Positions 1 to 6,834 of a DNA stretch of 23,972 bases are shown piece by piece. The stretch is taken from positions 1 to 23,972 of the forward strand of contig JAAFHO010000009.1 of the NCBI GenBank assembly GCA_013297575.1, in the 5' to 3' direction. The position numbers were made by a program, and so were the translations under genes. Each line of letters begins with the position of its first letter. Position 1 is the stretch's first letter. The DNA is from Chitinophagales bacterium. GTDB taxonomy: Bacteria > Bacteroidota > Bacteroidia > Chitinophagales > Saprospiraceae. The notes under the pieces are model-generated. The model ran no database searches, had not been told where the DNA came from, and was given only the letters and a program-made list of their open reading frames with translations.

Positions 1-9
1 TGTACCCAA

Positions 10-52
10 GCCCCAAAGGGGCGACACATCCAGCGCAGGGCAACGCCCTGCG
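10..52. repeat. Two adjacent small GC-rich hairpins
   Basis: Two perfect inverted repeats lie side by side. At 10-22 the arms GCCCC and GGGGC surround AAA. At 34-52 the 8-base arms CGCAGGGC and GCCCTGCG surround AAC. They lie beyond the end of the DUF1080 gene at 182-919, and neither is followed by a T-run on either strand, so they are not clear intrinsic terminators. The pair looks like a dispersed intergenic repeat of Bacteroidota genomes, but that is an impression and not something the window can prove. Confidence 0.55.
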
Positions 53-168
53 TGTTCGTGCGTGTTCGTGTTCGTGTTCGTGTTCGTGCGTGTTCGTATT
101 CGTTCGTGTTCGTGTTCGTGTTCGTGCGTGTTCGTATTCGTGCGTGTTCGTGTTCGTGCGTGTTCGTG
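51..168. repeat. Degenerate tandem hexamer array (TGTTCG/CGAACA)
   Basis: About 118 bases are built from TGTTCG units, broken at intervals by TGCG and by a TATTCG variant. On the other strand this reads as ACGAAC units with ACGC and ACGAAT interruptions. The array starts where the 34-52 hairpin ends and stops about 13 bases past the stop codon of the DUF1080 gene. The plus-strand frame through it encodes only a Val/Arg/Phe low-complexity string and is not a gene. Confidence 0.85.
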
Positions 169-181
169 CCCCCCATCCCAT

Positions 182-919
182 CTACAGTTCCCGAATCCAA
201 ATATTCCGATAACTCACCAGATCACCGTGGTCTTGTAACTCAATTGGTGCTTTGCCGTGCGCGATATTTTTAGGCAAACCAATATACTCAGTAGTACCCT
301 TTATTTCGGTATGATTTTGCACCAATACGCCATTATGCAGCACTGTAACATGTCCAGTCGCCACCAAAACGCTATCTTTATTAAAGCGCGGCGCCGTATA
401 AATAATATCGTACGTTTGCCATTCGCCTGGTTTTTTACAAGCATTCGCCAACGGAATAGATTGTTTATAGATAGAAGCCGTTTGGCCATTAGAATAGGTG
501 GTATTTTGGTAGCAATCCAACACCTGTACTTCATAGCGTTGTTGCAAGAAAATACCGCTATTACCGCGACCTTGTCCCTCTCCTTTTACAACAACAGGCG
601 CACGAAACTCCACATGTAATTGGCAATCGCCAAAACTGCGGCGGGTACGGATATTCCCTTTCCCAGCGGCAACAGTCATGCTACTATCGCGATTGATCGT
701 CCAAACAGCAGCGGAACTATCGGCCAAAGACACAAATTCTGAAAGGTTGGTTCCATTGAATAATACAATGGCATCGGAAGGGGCTTTGGTACCCGAGCCA
801 GGTGTTACAACTTTTGCTTTGGGCGACCAAACTTCGGTGGCTTTGGGATCGGTAATTTGAGCGTTAGCAACAGAACATATAATGCCTGTTAGGAGCAGAG
901 CAACGAGTACTTTATACAT
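182..919 (-). CDS. Secreted DUF1080 (3-keto-disaccharide hydrolase-like) protein
   Basis: This 245-residue protein begins with a signal peptide (about residues 1-21, cleavage near VANAQ). The rest is a single DUF1080 domain, a concanavalin-like beta-sandwich. Typical features are the ALFNGTNLSEF-like opening (here IVLFNGTNLSEF), NSGIFLQQRYEVQVLD near the middle, ACKKPGEWQTYDIIY, and a closing LQDHGDLVSYRNIWIREL. Some family members hydrolyse 3-keto-glycosides and others may only bind sugar, so the reaction here is not certain. The start is supported by a TAnnTTTG element at 958-965, which gives a leader of about 35 bases. The gene is monocistronic. A related DUF1080 domain occurs in the gene at 6835-8673. 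Confidence 0.85.
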   Translation of the reverse strand: MYKVLVALLLTGIICSVANAQITDPKATEVWSPKAKVVTPGSGTKAPSDAIVLFNGTNLSEFVSLADSSAAVWTINRDSSMTVAAGKGNIRTRRSFGDCQLHVEFRAPVVVKGEGQGRGNSGIFLQQRYEVQVLDCYQNTTYSNGQTASIYKQSIPLANACKKPGEWQTYDIIYTAPRFNKDSVLVATGHVTVLHNGVLVQNHTEIKGTTEYIGLPKNIAHGKAPIELQDHGDLVSYRNIWIREL

Positions 920-957
920 TTTAATATTTATACATTAATAGAAGTGATGAAAGGCTG

Positions 958-965
958 CAAAGATA
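958..965 (-). promoter_or_regulatory. Bacteroidota -7 promoter element for the DUF1080 gene
   Basis: The minus strand reads TATCTTTG, an exact match to TAnnTTTG, about 39 bases upstream of the ATG at 919 and between panC and this gene. No TTG/TTTG -33 element is found at 19-21 bases. Confidence 0.6.
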
Positions 966-995
966 TTTTATTTTTAGCAAAAATAATGCATCAGG

Positions 996-1841
996 TTACT
1001 TAAAAACGAGGTTATCGATCAGGCGGACATCCCCAGCCCAAGCGGCTACACAGGCCACAATCATTTCAGATTTGTCTTTATTCCTTATGGGTCTCAAGGT
1101 AATACCATCTACAATATCAAAATATTCGGGGCGCAAGCCCGCATCGGCCAATTTTCGCATGGCCCAAGCCTGAACTTGCGGATTAGGCGATTCCTTTACC
1201 CGTTCTCTTGCTTCGAGTAATGTTTTATAAATAATAGGTGCGGTAGCACGCATTTCGGGCGTGAGGCGCATATTTCTACTGGATTTGGCTAGTCCATCGT
1301 CCTCTCGAATGGTGGCGCACATGACCAGTTCCACCATAGAACCTAGCAGTCGCAACATTTCACGTACAACGCTGAGTTGCTGATAGTCCTTTTGCCCCAT
1401 AAACAATTGGTGTGGCTGTACAATATCGAGCAATCGCTTGACCACTGTGGCCATACCATCAAAATGCCCCGGACGGAAATGCCCTTCCATTACTTTGTCC
1501 AATGCCCCAAAATTGAGCCGCAAAGTAAGGTCTTTGCCAGCAGGATATACCTCCGCAACCGATGGAATAAACAGTGCATGGCAACCTACACTTTTCAGCA
1601 ATTGCCCATCTGCTTCGGGCATTCGCGGATATTTCTCCAAATCCTTTGGATCGTTGAACTGTGTCGGGTTCACAAAAATACTGGCTACTGTACGGCTACA
1701 AGTTTCGTGTGCGCGTTGTACCAGCGTGAGATGTCCTTCGTGTAAAGCACCCATAGTAGGCACAAATCCGATGGTATGGCCTGCTTTACGCTCAGTAGCC
1801 AACCAATATTGAAGGTCGTAAACGGTATTAAATATGATCAT
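996..1841 (-). CDS. panC: Pantothenate synthetase
   Basis: PanC condenses pantoate and beta-alanine with ATP to pantothenate, through a pantoyl-adenylate, in the cytoplasm. The 281-residue length is normal. The key motifs are all visible: TMGALHEGHLTLV at residues 29-41 (HIGH-type nucleotide binding), VNPTQF at 57-62, EGHFRPGHFDGM at 119-130, MGQKDYQQ near 148-155, and REDDGLAKSSRN at 179-190. The last usually reads REDDGLAMSSRN, so one residue differs. The start overlaps the last 14 bases of the upstream CNNM/CBS gene, with AAGG just before the ATG, so the two are probably translationally coupled. No panB or panD is in the window. Confidence 0.97.
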   Translation of the reverse strand: MIIFNTVYDLQYWLATERKAGHTIGFVPTMGALHEGHLTLVQRAHETCSRTVASIFVNPTQFNDPKDLEKYPRMPEADGQLLKSVGCHALFIPSVAEVYPAGKDLTLRLNFGALDKVMEGHFRPGHFDGMATVVKRLLDIVQPHQLFMGQKDYQQLSVVREMLRLLGSMVELVMCATIREDDGLAKSSRNMRLTPEMRATAPIIYKTLLEARERVKESPNPQVQAWAMRKLADAGLRPEYFDIVDGITLRPIRNKDKSEMIVACVAAWAGDVRLIDNLVFK

Positions 1842-3123
1842 CCTTGGTGCTTATGAGCTCAATAAGTACTTTATCAATTTTACTTTTGTCCATATCTACA
1901 ATTTCAAAACGATAGCCTTCGGTAGTAAAATGATCACCTACTTCGGGTATTTCGCTCAATTTGTAAAGAATATACCCAGCAATGGTGGCATAATCGGCAT
2001 CTTCCATATCAAATTCTTTGAGATTTATTTTTTCGCGCATTTCATCAATTGGAGTACCGCCATCTACCAACAAACTACCATTTTCGCGTACCACAATATG
2101 CGGTTCTTCTGTGTCATTTTCGTCAGGAAGTGCCCCGAAAATATTTTCAGTCAAATCGTGGAGGGTAATAATGCCTTGAGTAGAACCGTATTCGTCCACT
2201 ACCACAGCAAAATAATTGCGATCTTTTCGGAAGCGTTCGAGAATTTTGAGTCCATTCATGCTCTCTGGCACAAAAAGCGGTTCAGCAACGATACTTTTCA
2301 GGTCAAATTCGGGGTTATTGCGGTGATCGATATAGTCGCGCAATTTGATGACCCCTAATATATTTTCAATATTATCGTCGCAAAGCAAGAACTTAGTAAA
2401 ACCGCTTTCGTAGATAATCCGGTCGTTTTCTTCGCGGGAGGAATTAATATCGAGCCATTCCACTTCATTGCGGTGCGTCATAATAGTATAGGCATCGCGA
2501 TCGGCAAAACGAAGAATATTATTGATAAATTCGCTTTCTTTTTGTTCCAACACGCCTTGTTCATTGGCCATTTGCACCATGTGTTTGATCTCCTCCTCCG
2601 AAATACTCTGCTGGTCATTGGGTTTAATGAGTAATAGCCGCATAAACATTTTGGTGCTCCAACTCAAAAACACAGAAATAGGCCCGGTGATTTTGGTGAT
2701 AAACAACATAATGGGCGAAGTAGCCAAAGCCAATGGTTCGGCGTATTGGATGCCAATGTATTTAGGTGCTAATTCGCCTACGACCAAAGATAGATACGTG
2801 ATAATGGAGACAACAATAGAGATAGAAACGGACTCCGCATAAGGGGCCAACGATGGTATTTTCGCTACAAAAGGAGATAGTTGGTGACCAATAGCAACAC
2901 CACCATAAGCACCTTCAATGATACTGATTAGGGTAATACCGATCTGCATGGCCGACAAATAATTGTCCATATCATCGATCAGGTCGATGGCTATTTTTGC
3001 ATTGATATTTCCTTTCAGTTTCTCCGCTTCCAGCCTTGAGCGTTTAGCGGTAATCAGTGCCATTTCGCCCAACACGAGAAATCCGTGAAGAACAATTAGG
3101 ACGAGTATTATAAGTATTTCCAT
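1828..3123 (-). CDS. CNNM/HlyC-CorC family membrane protein with CBS pair
   Basis: This 431-residue integral membrane protein has three parts. Residues about 1-185 are a DUF21/CNNM transmembrane domain starting MEILIILVLIVLHGF. A CBS pair follows at about 200-330. A C-terminal CorC_HlyC domain begins after DEYGSTQGIITLHDLTENIFG and contains the DADYATIAGYIL segment. The family includes Mg/Co efflux-related CorC, so-called hemolysins and the gliding-associated GldE; the exact role here is unknown. An in-frame ATG lies 19 codons upstream, but the TAnnTTTG element at 3136-3143 lies inside that extension, so the start at 3123 is preferred. The 3' end overlaps panC by 14 bases. Confidence 0.88.
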   Translation of the reverse strand: MEILIILVLIVLHGFLVLGEMALITAKRSRLEAEKLKGNINAKIAIDLIDDMDNYLSAMQIGITLISIIEGAYGGVAIGHQLSPFVAKIPSLAPYAESVSISIVVSIITYLSLVVGELAPKYIGIQYAEPLALATSPIMLFITKITGPISVFLSWSTKMFMRLLLIKPNDQQSISEEEIKHMVQMANEQGVLEQKESEFINNILRFADRDAYTIMTHRNEVEWLDINSSREENDRIIYESGFTKFLLCDDNIENILGVIKLRDYIDHRNNPEFDLKSIVAEPLFVPESMNGLKILERFRKDRNYFAVVVDEYGSTQGIITLHDLTENIFGALPDENDTEEPHIVVRENGSLLVDGGTPIDEMREKINLKEFDMEDADYATIAGYILYKLSEIPEVGDHFTTEGYRFEIVDMDKSKIDKVLIELISTKDDHI

Positions 3124-3135
3124 AAAATTGTGGGA

Positions 3136-3143
3136 CAAAAGTA
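3136..3143 (-). promoter_or_regulatory. Bacteroidota -7 promoter element, CNNM/CBS-panC unit
   Basis: TACTTTTG on the minus strand matches TAnnTTTG and ends 12 bases before the ATG at 3123. The predicted 5' leader is therefore very short, perhaps 6-9 bases. The element lies downstream of the alternative upstream ATG at 3180 and so helps decide the start. No good -33 element was found. Confidence 0.6.
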
Positions 3144-3267
3144 CAGCAAGTTTGTGATTTATTTTGTAAATTAAACACAATTAGTAATGTCCCAAGTATT
3201 AGACTTATTTGAGTTTTTTTGTTACTTAAACGAAGGATACACAGGTTTTGCCAGCAAAGGCATTCCC

Positions 3268-3307
3268 GACAAACAAAATAAGCCGTTCCAACAGTGCTGG
3301 AACGGCT
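3268..3307 (-). terminator. Intrinsic terminator of the rpsF-rpsR-rplI operon
   Basis: A perfect 10-bp inverted repeat (AGCCGTTCCA / TGGAACGGCT, 3281-3307) has a 7-base loop. Read on the minus strand it is followed by TTATTTTGTTTG. It sits 45 bases after the rplI stop codon. Confidence 0.85.
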
Positions 3308-3352
3308 CACCTATTATTATCGAATGAGTTAAATCAATCGAAGTAATTCAAT

Positions 3353-3799
3353 TTATGCTTCTGCAACCACTTCGAAAGCGACATCTGCCACTACTTCTGG
3401 GTGGTACTTAAGGATAGCAGTATAAGAACCGAGTTCTTTTACTTCTTCCGGCATAGTGATATGGCGTTTTTCGGCCTCTACACCAATAGCAGCAAGTGCC
3501 TTAGTGATATCGCCAGCGCCGATAGAGCCGAAAAGACGGCCGCTTTCACCTGCTTTTGCAGTGATTTTGATGGTTTGGCCTTTAAGTTTATCCACGAATG
3601 CTTGATAAATAGAGATCTTCGCGGATTCTTTTTTGTCGGCCTGTTTTTTCATGCCATCTAATTTGGCCATATTAGCCTTATTGGCCACAATAGCCAGCCC
3701 TTGCGGGATAAGGTAGTTGCGTCCGAAGCCGTCTTTTACAGTAACTACTTCGTGTTTCGCGCCCACCTTGTCGATATGTTCGAGCAGAATGATATTCAT
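3353..3799 (-). CDS. rplI: 50S ribosomal protein L9
   Basis: L9 binds 23S rRNA at the base of the L1 stalk. At 148 residues it is of full length. The N-terminal domain is clear: MNIILLEHIDKVG, then VKDGFGRNYLIPQGLA, the family signature. A Lys-rich connecting helix (about residues 45-75) leads to a C-terminal domain with GRLFGSIGAGDITKAL. It is the last gene of the rpsF-rpsR-rplI operon, 45 bases after rpsR, and is followed by the terminator at 3268-3307. Confidence 0.98.
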   Translation of the reverse strand: MNIILLEHIDKVGAKHEVVTVKDGFGRNYLIPQGLAIVANKANMAKLDGMKKQADKKESAKISIYQAFVDKLKGQTIKITAKAGESGRLFGSIGAGDITKALAAIGVEAEKRHITMPEEVKELGSYTAILKYHPEVVADVAFEVVAEA

Positions 3800-3844
3800 G
3801 CTGTTGAGTAACGTTTGTGTGTGTGAAAAATTAAGAATTCAAAA

Positions 3845-4114
3845 TTACTTCATCAAATCGGCCAAGAATGGCAGAATTGCGAGGTGACGAGCGCGCTTTA
3901 CAGCAGTAGAGATACGACGTTGGTACTTGAGGCTATTGCCTGTAATACGGCGTGGTAACAATTTACCTTGCTCATTGATGAACTGAAGAAGAAAATCTTC
4001 ATCTTTGTAGTCAATGTACTTGATGCCGAACTTGCGGAAGCGGCAGTATTTTTTGCGGCGCAATCCAATGCGAGGATTGCTGAGGAATTTTACATCTTCT
4101 CTTGAAGCAGCCAT
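3845..4114 (-). CDS. rpsR: 30S ribosomal protein S18
   Basis: S18 forms a heterodimer with S6 on the platform of the small subunit. The 89-residue protein contains YIDYKDEDFLLQFINEQGK and the signature LLPRRITGNSLKYQRRISTAVKRARHLAILPF (residues about 52-83; quoted across two adjoining stretches). It lies between rpsF (56-base gap) and rplI (45-base gap), the usual order in bacteria. Confidence 0.98.
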   Translation of the reverse strand: MAASREDVKFLSNPRIGLRRKKYCRFRKFGIKYIDYKDEDFLLQFINEQGKLLPRRITGNSLKYQRRISTAVKRARHLAILPFLADLMK

Positions 4115-4170
4115 TTTATAACGTTTGCTTTAGTGTGGTGAAAAATAAGAATGGGTGGATACAGGATTGA

Positions 4171-4611
4171 TTAGATAAGTTCTGGTGCATCTAAATCAAC
4201 CACTTCTGGTGCAAGCAAAACAACCTCATCGAGGTCATCCGCTTTTTTAACAGGCGCAGGGGCAACTTTCTTGCGAGTGCCAATAAGGCCGTTGCGCTTG
4301 TCTTCGTTGTACTTCACACCATACTTGTCGAGTTTCACCGTTAAGAAACGGAGTAATTTCTCGTTGCGCTTTAGGCTCAACTCAAATTTGCCGATAAAAT
4401 CAGCAACTTCGCAAGCAAATTCTACGCAGTAATAAACACCCGATGAACGTTTGTTGATCGGATAGGCCAATTGACGCAGGCCCATAGTATCCACAGCAAT
4501 AATTGAAGTGCCGTAACGCTTCAAATCTTCTTGGATGGTTTGCGCTGTCGATGTAACTTCATCGCCCGACAGGACTGGATCTACGATGAAGGTGACTTCG
4601 TAATGTCTCAT
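4171..4611 (-). CDS. rpsF: 30S ribosomal protein S6
   Basis: S6 pairs with S18 on the 30S platform. The protein starts MRHYEVTFIVDPVLSG, the usual S6 N-terminus, giving 146 residues. The open frame runs 59 codons further upstream, but the TAnnTTTG element at 4660-4667 lies inside that extension and S6 homology starts at MRHYE, so the short form is chosen. The core ends near residue 115. A Lys/Ala stretch and then an acidic, hydrophobic tail (DDLDEVVLLAPEVVDLDAPE) make it somewhat longer than a minimal S6, as in many Bacteroidota. It is the first gene of the operon with rpsR and rplI. Confidence 0.96.
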   Translation of the reverse strand: MRHYEVTFIVDPVLSGDEVTSTAQTIQEDLKRYGTSIIAVDTMGLRQLAYPINKRSSGVYYCVEFACEVADFIGKFELSLKRNEKLLRFLTVKLDKYGVKYNEDKRNGLIGTRKKVAPAPVKKADDLDEVVLLAPEVVDLDAPELI

Positions 4612-4639
4612 TATCAATGAATTATGAATAATTATGAAT

Positions 4640-4667
4640 GCTTTTTTGAAAAGCGGGTGCAAAGGTA
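4640..4667 (-). promoter_or_regulatory. rpsF operon promoter and start-proximal hairpin
   Basis: TACCTTTG at 4660-4667 (minus strand) matches TAnnTTTG. The predicted transcription start, near 4655, is immediately followed by a 6-bp hairpin (GCTTTT / AAAAGC, 4640-4654). The 5' leader of about 45 bases is AT-rich. The short hairpin follows a CCCG but does not obviously reproduce the S6:S18 binding motif found in other phyla, so a regulatory role is only a guess. Confidence 0.55.
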
Positions 4668-4789
4668 TAAATAATTCCAGTGATAAAGTAGGTATTTTTA
4701 GAAAAAAATTTTGGAAATGTTGGGTTTCTTTCAATAAGGTGGTGGAATCTACTTGCGGAACCACCAATACTTTAACCCAAAAATACAAA

Positions 4790-4888
4790 TGCAGCGCACC
4801 GTGACATCAAATTTAATATTACGGTGCGCTGCACCTTCAAAAACGCAAAAAACATATCAATGCTACAAATATTACGGTGCGCTGCACC
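4790..4888. repeat. Nested palindromic repeat element, shorter copy
   Basis: A perfect 13-base inverted repeat (TGCAGCGCACCGT at 4790-4802, ACGGTGCGCTGCA at 4821-4833) is followed about 38 bases later by another ACGGTGCGCTGCACC arm (4874-4888). The whole stretch aligns closely, in the same orientation, with 17221-17324, including the spacer between the arms. The left outer arm present in the 17133-17353 copy is absent. It lies between the rpsF promoter region and the stop codon of the cytochrome c gene. No coding potential is seen. Confidence 0.85.
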
Positions 4889-4907
4889 TTATTGTAGATT
4901 AACGCTG

Positions 4908-6809
4908 TTAATCTCTATTGTCAATTTTATTCAAATCTGTCTTTGGTTTATCATCTAAAGCATTGATCCAAGCCGCTATTTTTAATACCTCTTCTTTCGG
5001 AATATGCGACATTGGTGCCATTTCGGTAGCGTATTCGGGCCAATTGGCGGGCTGTGGATGATACACCAAATCCAATATTTTCTCATCAGAATAGTTGCGT
5101 TTGGCAATATCAATATACGGTGGCCCCACCACACGGGTCGATTCAGCATGACAACCTACACAAGCGTGTTTTTTTAACAAAACAGCCACTTGTTTTGGAT
5201 TTACATCGGGTTTTGTACTGGTTTCGCTCCCCTCTTTTGCTTTTTTCTTCGACTTTTTACTCGCTTTTACGGGCAAAGGTGCAGTTTTAATGGCCGGTGG
5301 TGGCACATTGACCATTTCACCGGCGGGAATATCATTCAAGGTATAATAACTGATGTCGTGGAGGAGTGGTTGGCCAGCATCGTTGGTGATGCCGCTGGCT
5401 TGTACTTGGTGGATATAACCTTTGCGCAAATTACCCAATACCAAACGTACTTTCATCCGATTTTCGGACACAATGGCCGCCCGTAGTGGCGTTTCTTCCG
5501 AATTAATAATAGGACTGCCATATTCATGTTGGTATTTGTAGGTAAAACTTTTTAGTTCGTAACTGGCAAAATCTTCCGCAGTTTTGCGGGAAATGGGTTG
5601 CGTAAATTCAATTTCAAAACCATCTGGCATAGCGCGTACGTTTTTCATTTCAAAGGGCATTTCCCCGTTCCATACCAAACGTTGCAGGCCATACTGATCT
5701 GTACCAGTAGAGCCCCAACCCCGCGAAGTCATGCCCACCAACAACGAACCATCCAAGCCCCATCGTCCCCGCAATGCGCCCGACTGAAAGCCCTCGCGGA
5801 ACGGATAACAAGCACCTTGGTATTTGCCGTTTACTTTTTCTAAAGTCATGCGCATTACCTTGGATTGTCCTTGGTCTAATACAAAATATTGACCTTTGAA
5901 GGGACCAAATTTACCGTCTGTATCATCTTCTATCACGTCTGCGGTCGAAATGCCCATTAAAGCATGTGGAAACCAAACGGCAGGTAGTTTGAGTTCTTTC
6001 AATTTTTTAGCAGCCTCGTACATCGGCTCACCTGTGTCTGGCACATCGGCTTTGCTTAATAAACGCAGCGGCGATTCGGGTTCTTTTGTCCAATGAAGGC
6101 TTCCTGCATTTCCTGCAAAATCACCTTTCTCGAGGTGGGTCACACGCCCCGAACCTACCCAATCGCCTTGGTTTTCGCCAAAAAAAATATCGCCGGCAGC
6201 GTTGATATTAAAGCCAGCCGGTGAGCGCAAACCCGCAGCAATAGGTTCGAGGTTGCCATCTTTGGTGACCTTTACCAACCAACCGCGCCATTTTGCGAAT
6301 TTTCCTTCGCCATAACCCACCCATGATACATTGAAGGTGAGGTAGATATCGCCGTTTTTATCAAAAACAGGCCCATAAGAATACTCGTGGTAATTACCCG
6401 ATAAACCCCAAGTAGCCACCGCTTCATAGAGATCTGCCTGGTCATCGCCATCAGTATCGGTCAATTTGGTCAATTCGCCCCTTTGGCAGCAATAAAAAGC
6501 GCCATCGCGGTAAGCCAGGCCAAGTGCTTCATGCAAGCCACTGGCAAAAAGCGTAAAATGCGCTGGGGTACCATCCACTTGGTTAGGGTTTTCGATGATC
6601 CAAACCTCGCCCCTGCGCGTGCATACGCCCACGCGACCGTCGGGCATGGGCGCAACGCCACCTACTTCCAACCGTACATCGGTAGGAATGGCGATGGTTT
6701 TTATTTCGTAATAGTCTTCTTCTAGTAATTTTTGGGTGGGTACTTGAGAATGAACCACAGTAGCGCTAAGTACTACTGCCAAAATGAGTATATAAGACTG
6801 GCGTAACAT
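4908..6809 (-). CDS. Secreted beta-propeller protein with C-terminal cytochrome c domain
   Basis: This 633-residue protein has a signal peptide (about residues 1-21, ending VVHSQ). Residues about 40-400 resemble the glucose/sorbosone dehydrogenase-like beta-propeller, with repeated GVCTRRGEVWIIENP-type and DTDGDDQADLYE motifs and SPAGFNINAAGDIFFGENQGDW. A Lys-rich linker near 515-530 leads to a class I cytochrome c domain: haem motif CVGCH at 550-554 and a Met ligand candidate in EMAPM (597 or 600). This layout is common in proteins annotated as membrane-bound dehydrogenase or haem-binding domain proteins. Oxidation of a sugar with electrons passed to the haem is plausible but inferred. It starts 25 bases after the DUF1080-PA14 gene, with which it forms an operon. 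Confidence 0.8.
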   Translation of the reverse strand: MLRQSYILILAVVLSATVVHSQVPTQKLLEEDYYEIKTIAIPTDVRLEVGGVAPMPDGRVGVCTRRGEVWIIENPNQVDGTPAHFTLFASGLHEALGLAYRDGAFYCCQRGELTKLTDTDGDDQADLYEAVATWGLSGNYHEYSYGPVFDKNGDIYLTFNVSWVGYGEGKFAKWRGWLVKVTKDGNLEPIAAGLRSPAGFNINAAGDIFFGENQGDWVGSGRVTHLEKGDFAGNAGSLHWTKEPESPLRLLSKADVPDTGEPMYEAAKKLKELKLPAVWFPHALMGISTADVIEDDTDGKFGPFKGQYFVLDQGQSKVMRMTLEKVNGKYQGACYPFREGFQSGALRGRWGLDGSLLVGMTSRGWGSTGTDQYGLQRLVWNGEMPFEMKNVRAMPDGFEIEFTQPISRKTAEDFASYELKSFTYKYQHEYGSPIINSEETPLRAAIVSENRMKVRLVLGNLRKGYIHQVQASGITNDAGQPLLHDISYYTLNDIPAGEMVNVPPPAIKTAPLPVKASKKSKKKAKEGSETSTKPDVNPKQVAVLLKKHACVGCHAESTRVVGPPYIDIAKRNYSDEKILDLVYHPQPANWPEYATEMAPMSHIPKEEVLKIAAWINALDDKPKTDLNKIDNRD

Positions 6810-6834
6810 GCGTTGAGATGTATTTTTTTATGAT

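Noticed and set aside
52..273. Plus-strand open frame of 73 codons over the repeat array
   Set aside because: It encodes only Val/Arg/Phe repeats produced by the hexamer array and overlaps the DUF1080 gene.
3044..3310. Minus-strand frame of 88 codons at the start of the CNNM/CBS gene
   Set aside because: It overlaps the gene and the rplI terminator and resembles no protein family.
4612..4788. Upstream extension of rpsF by 59 codons
   Set aside because: It contains the promoter element and precedes the conserved S6 start MRHYE.
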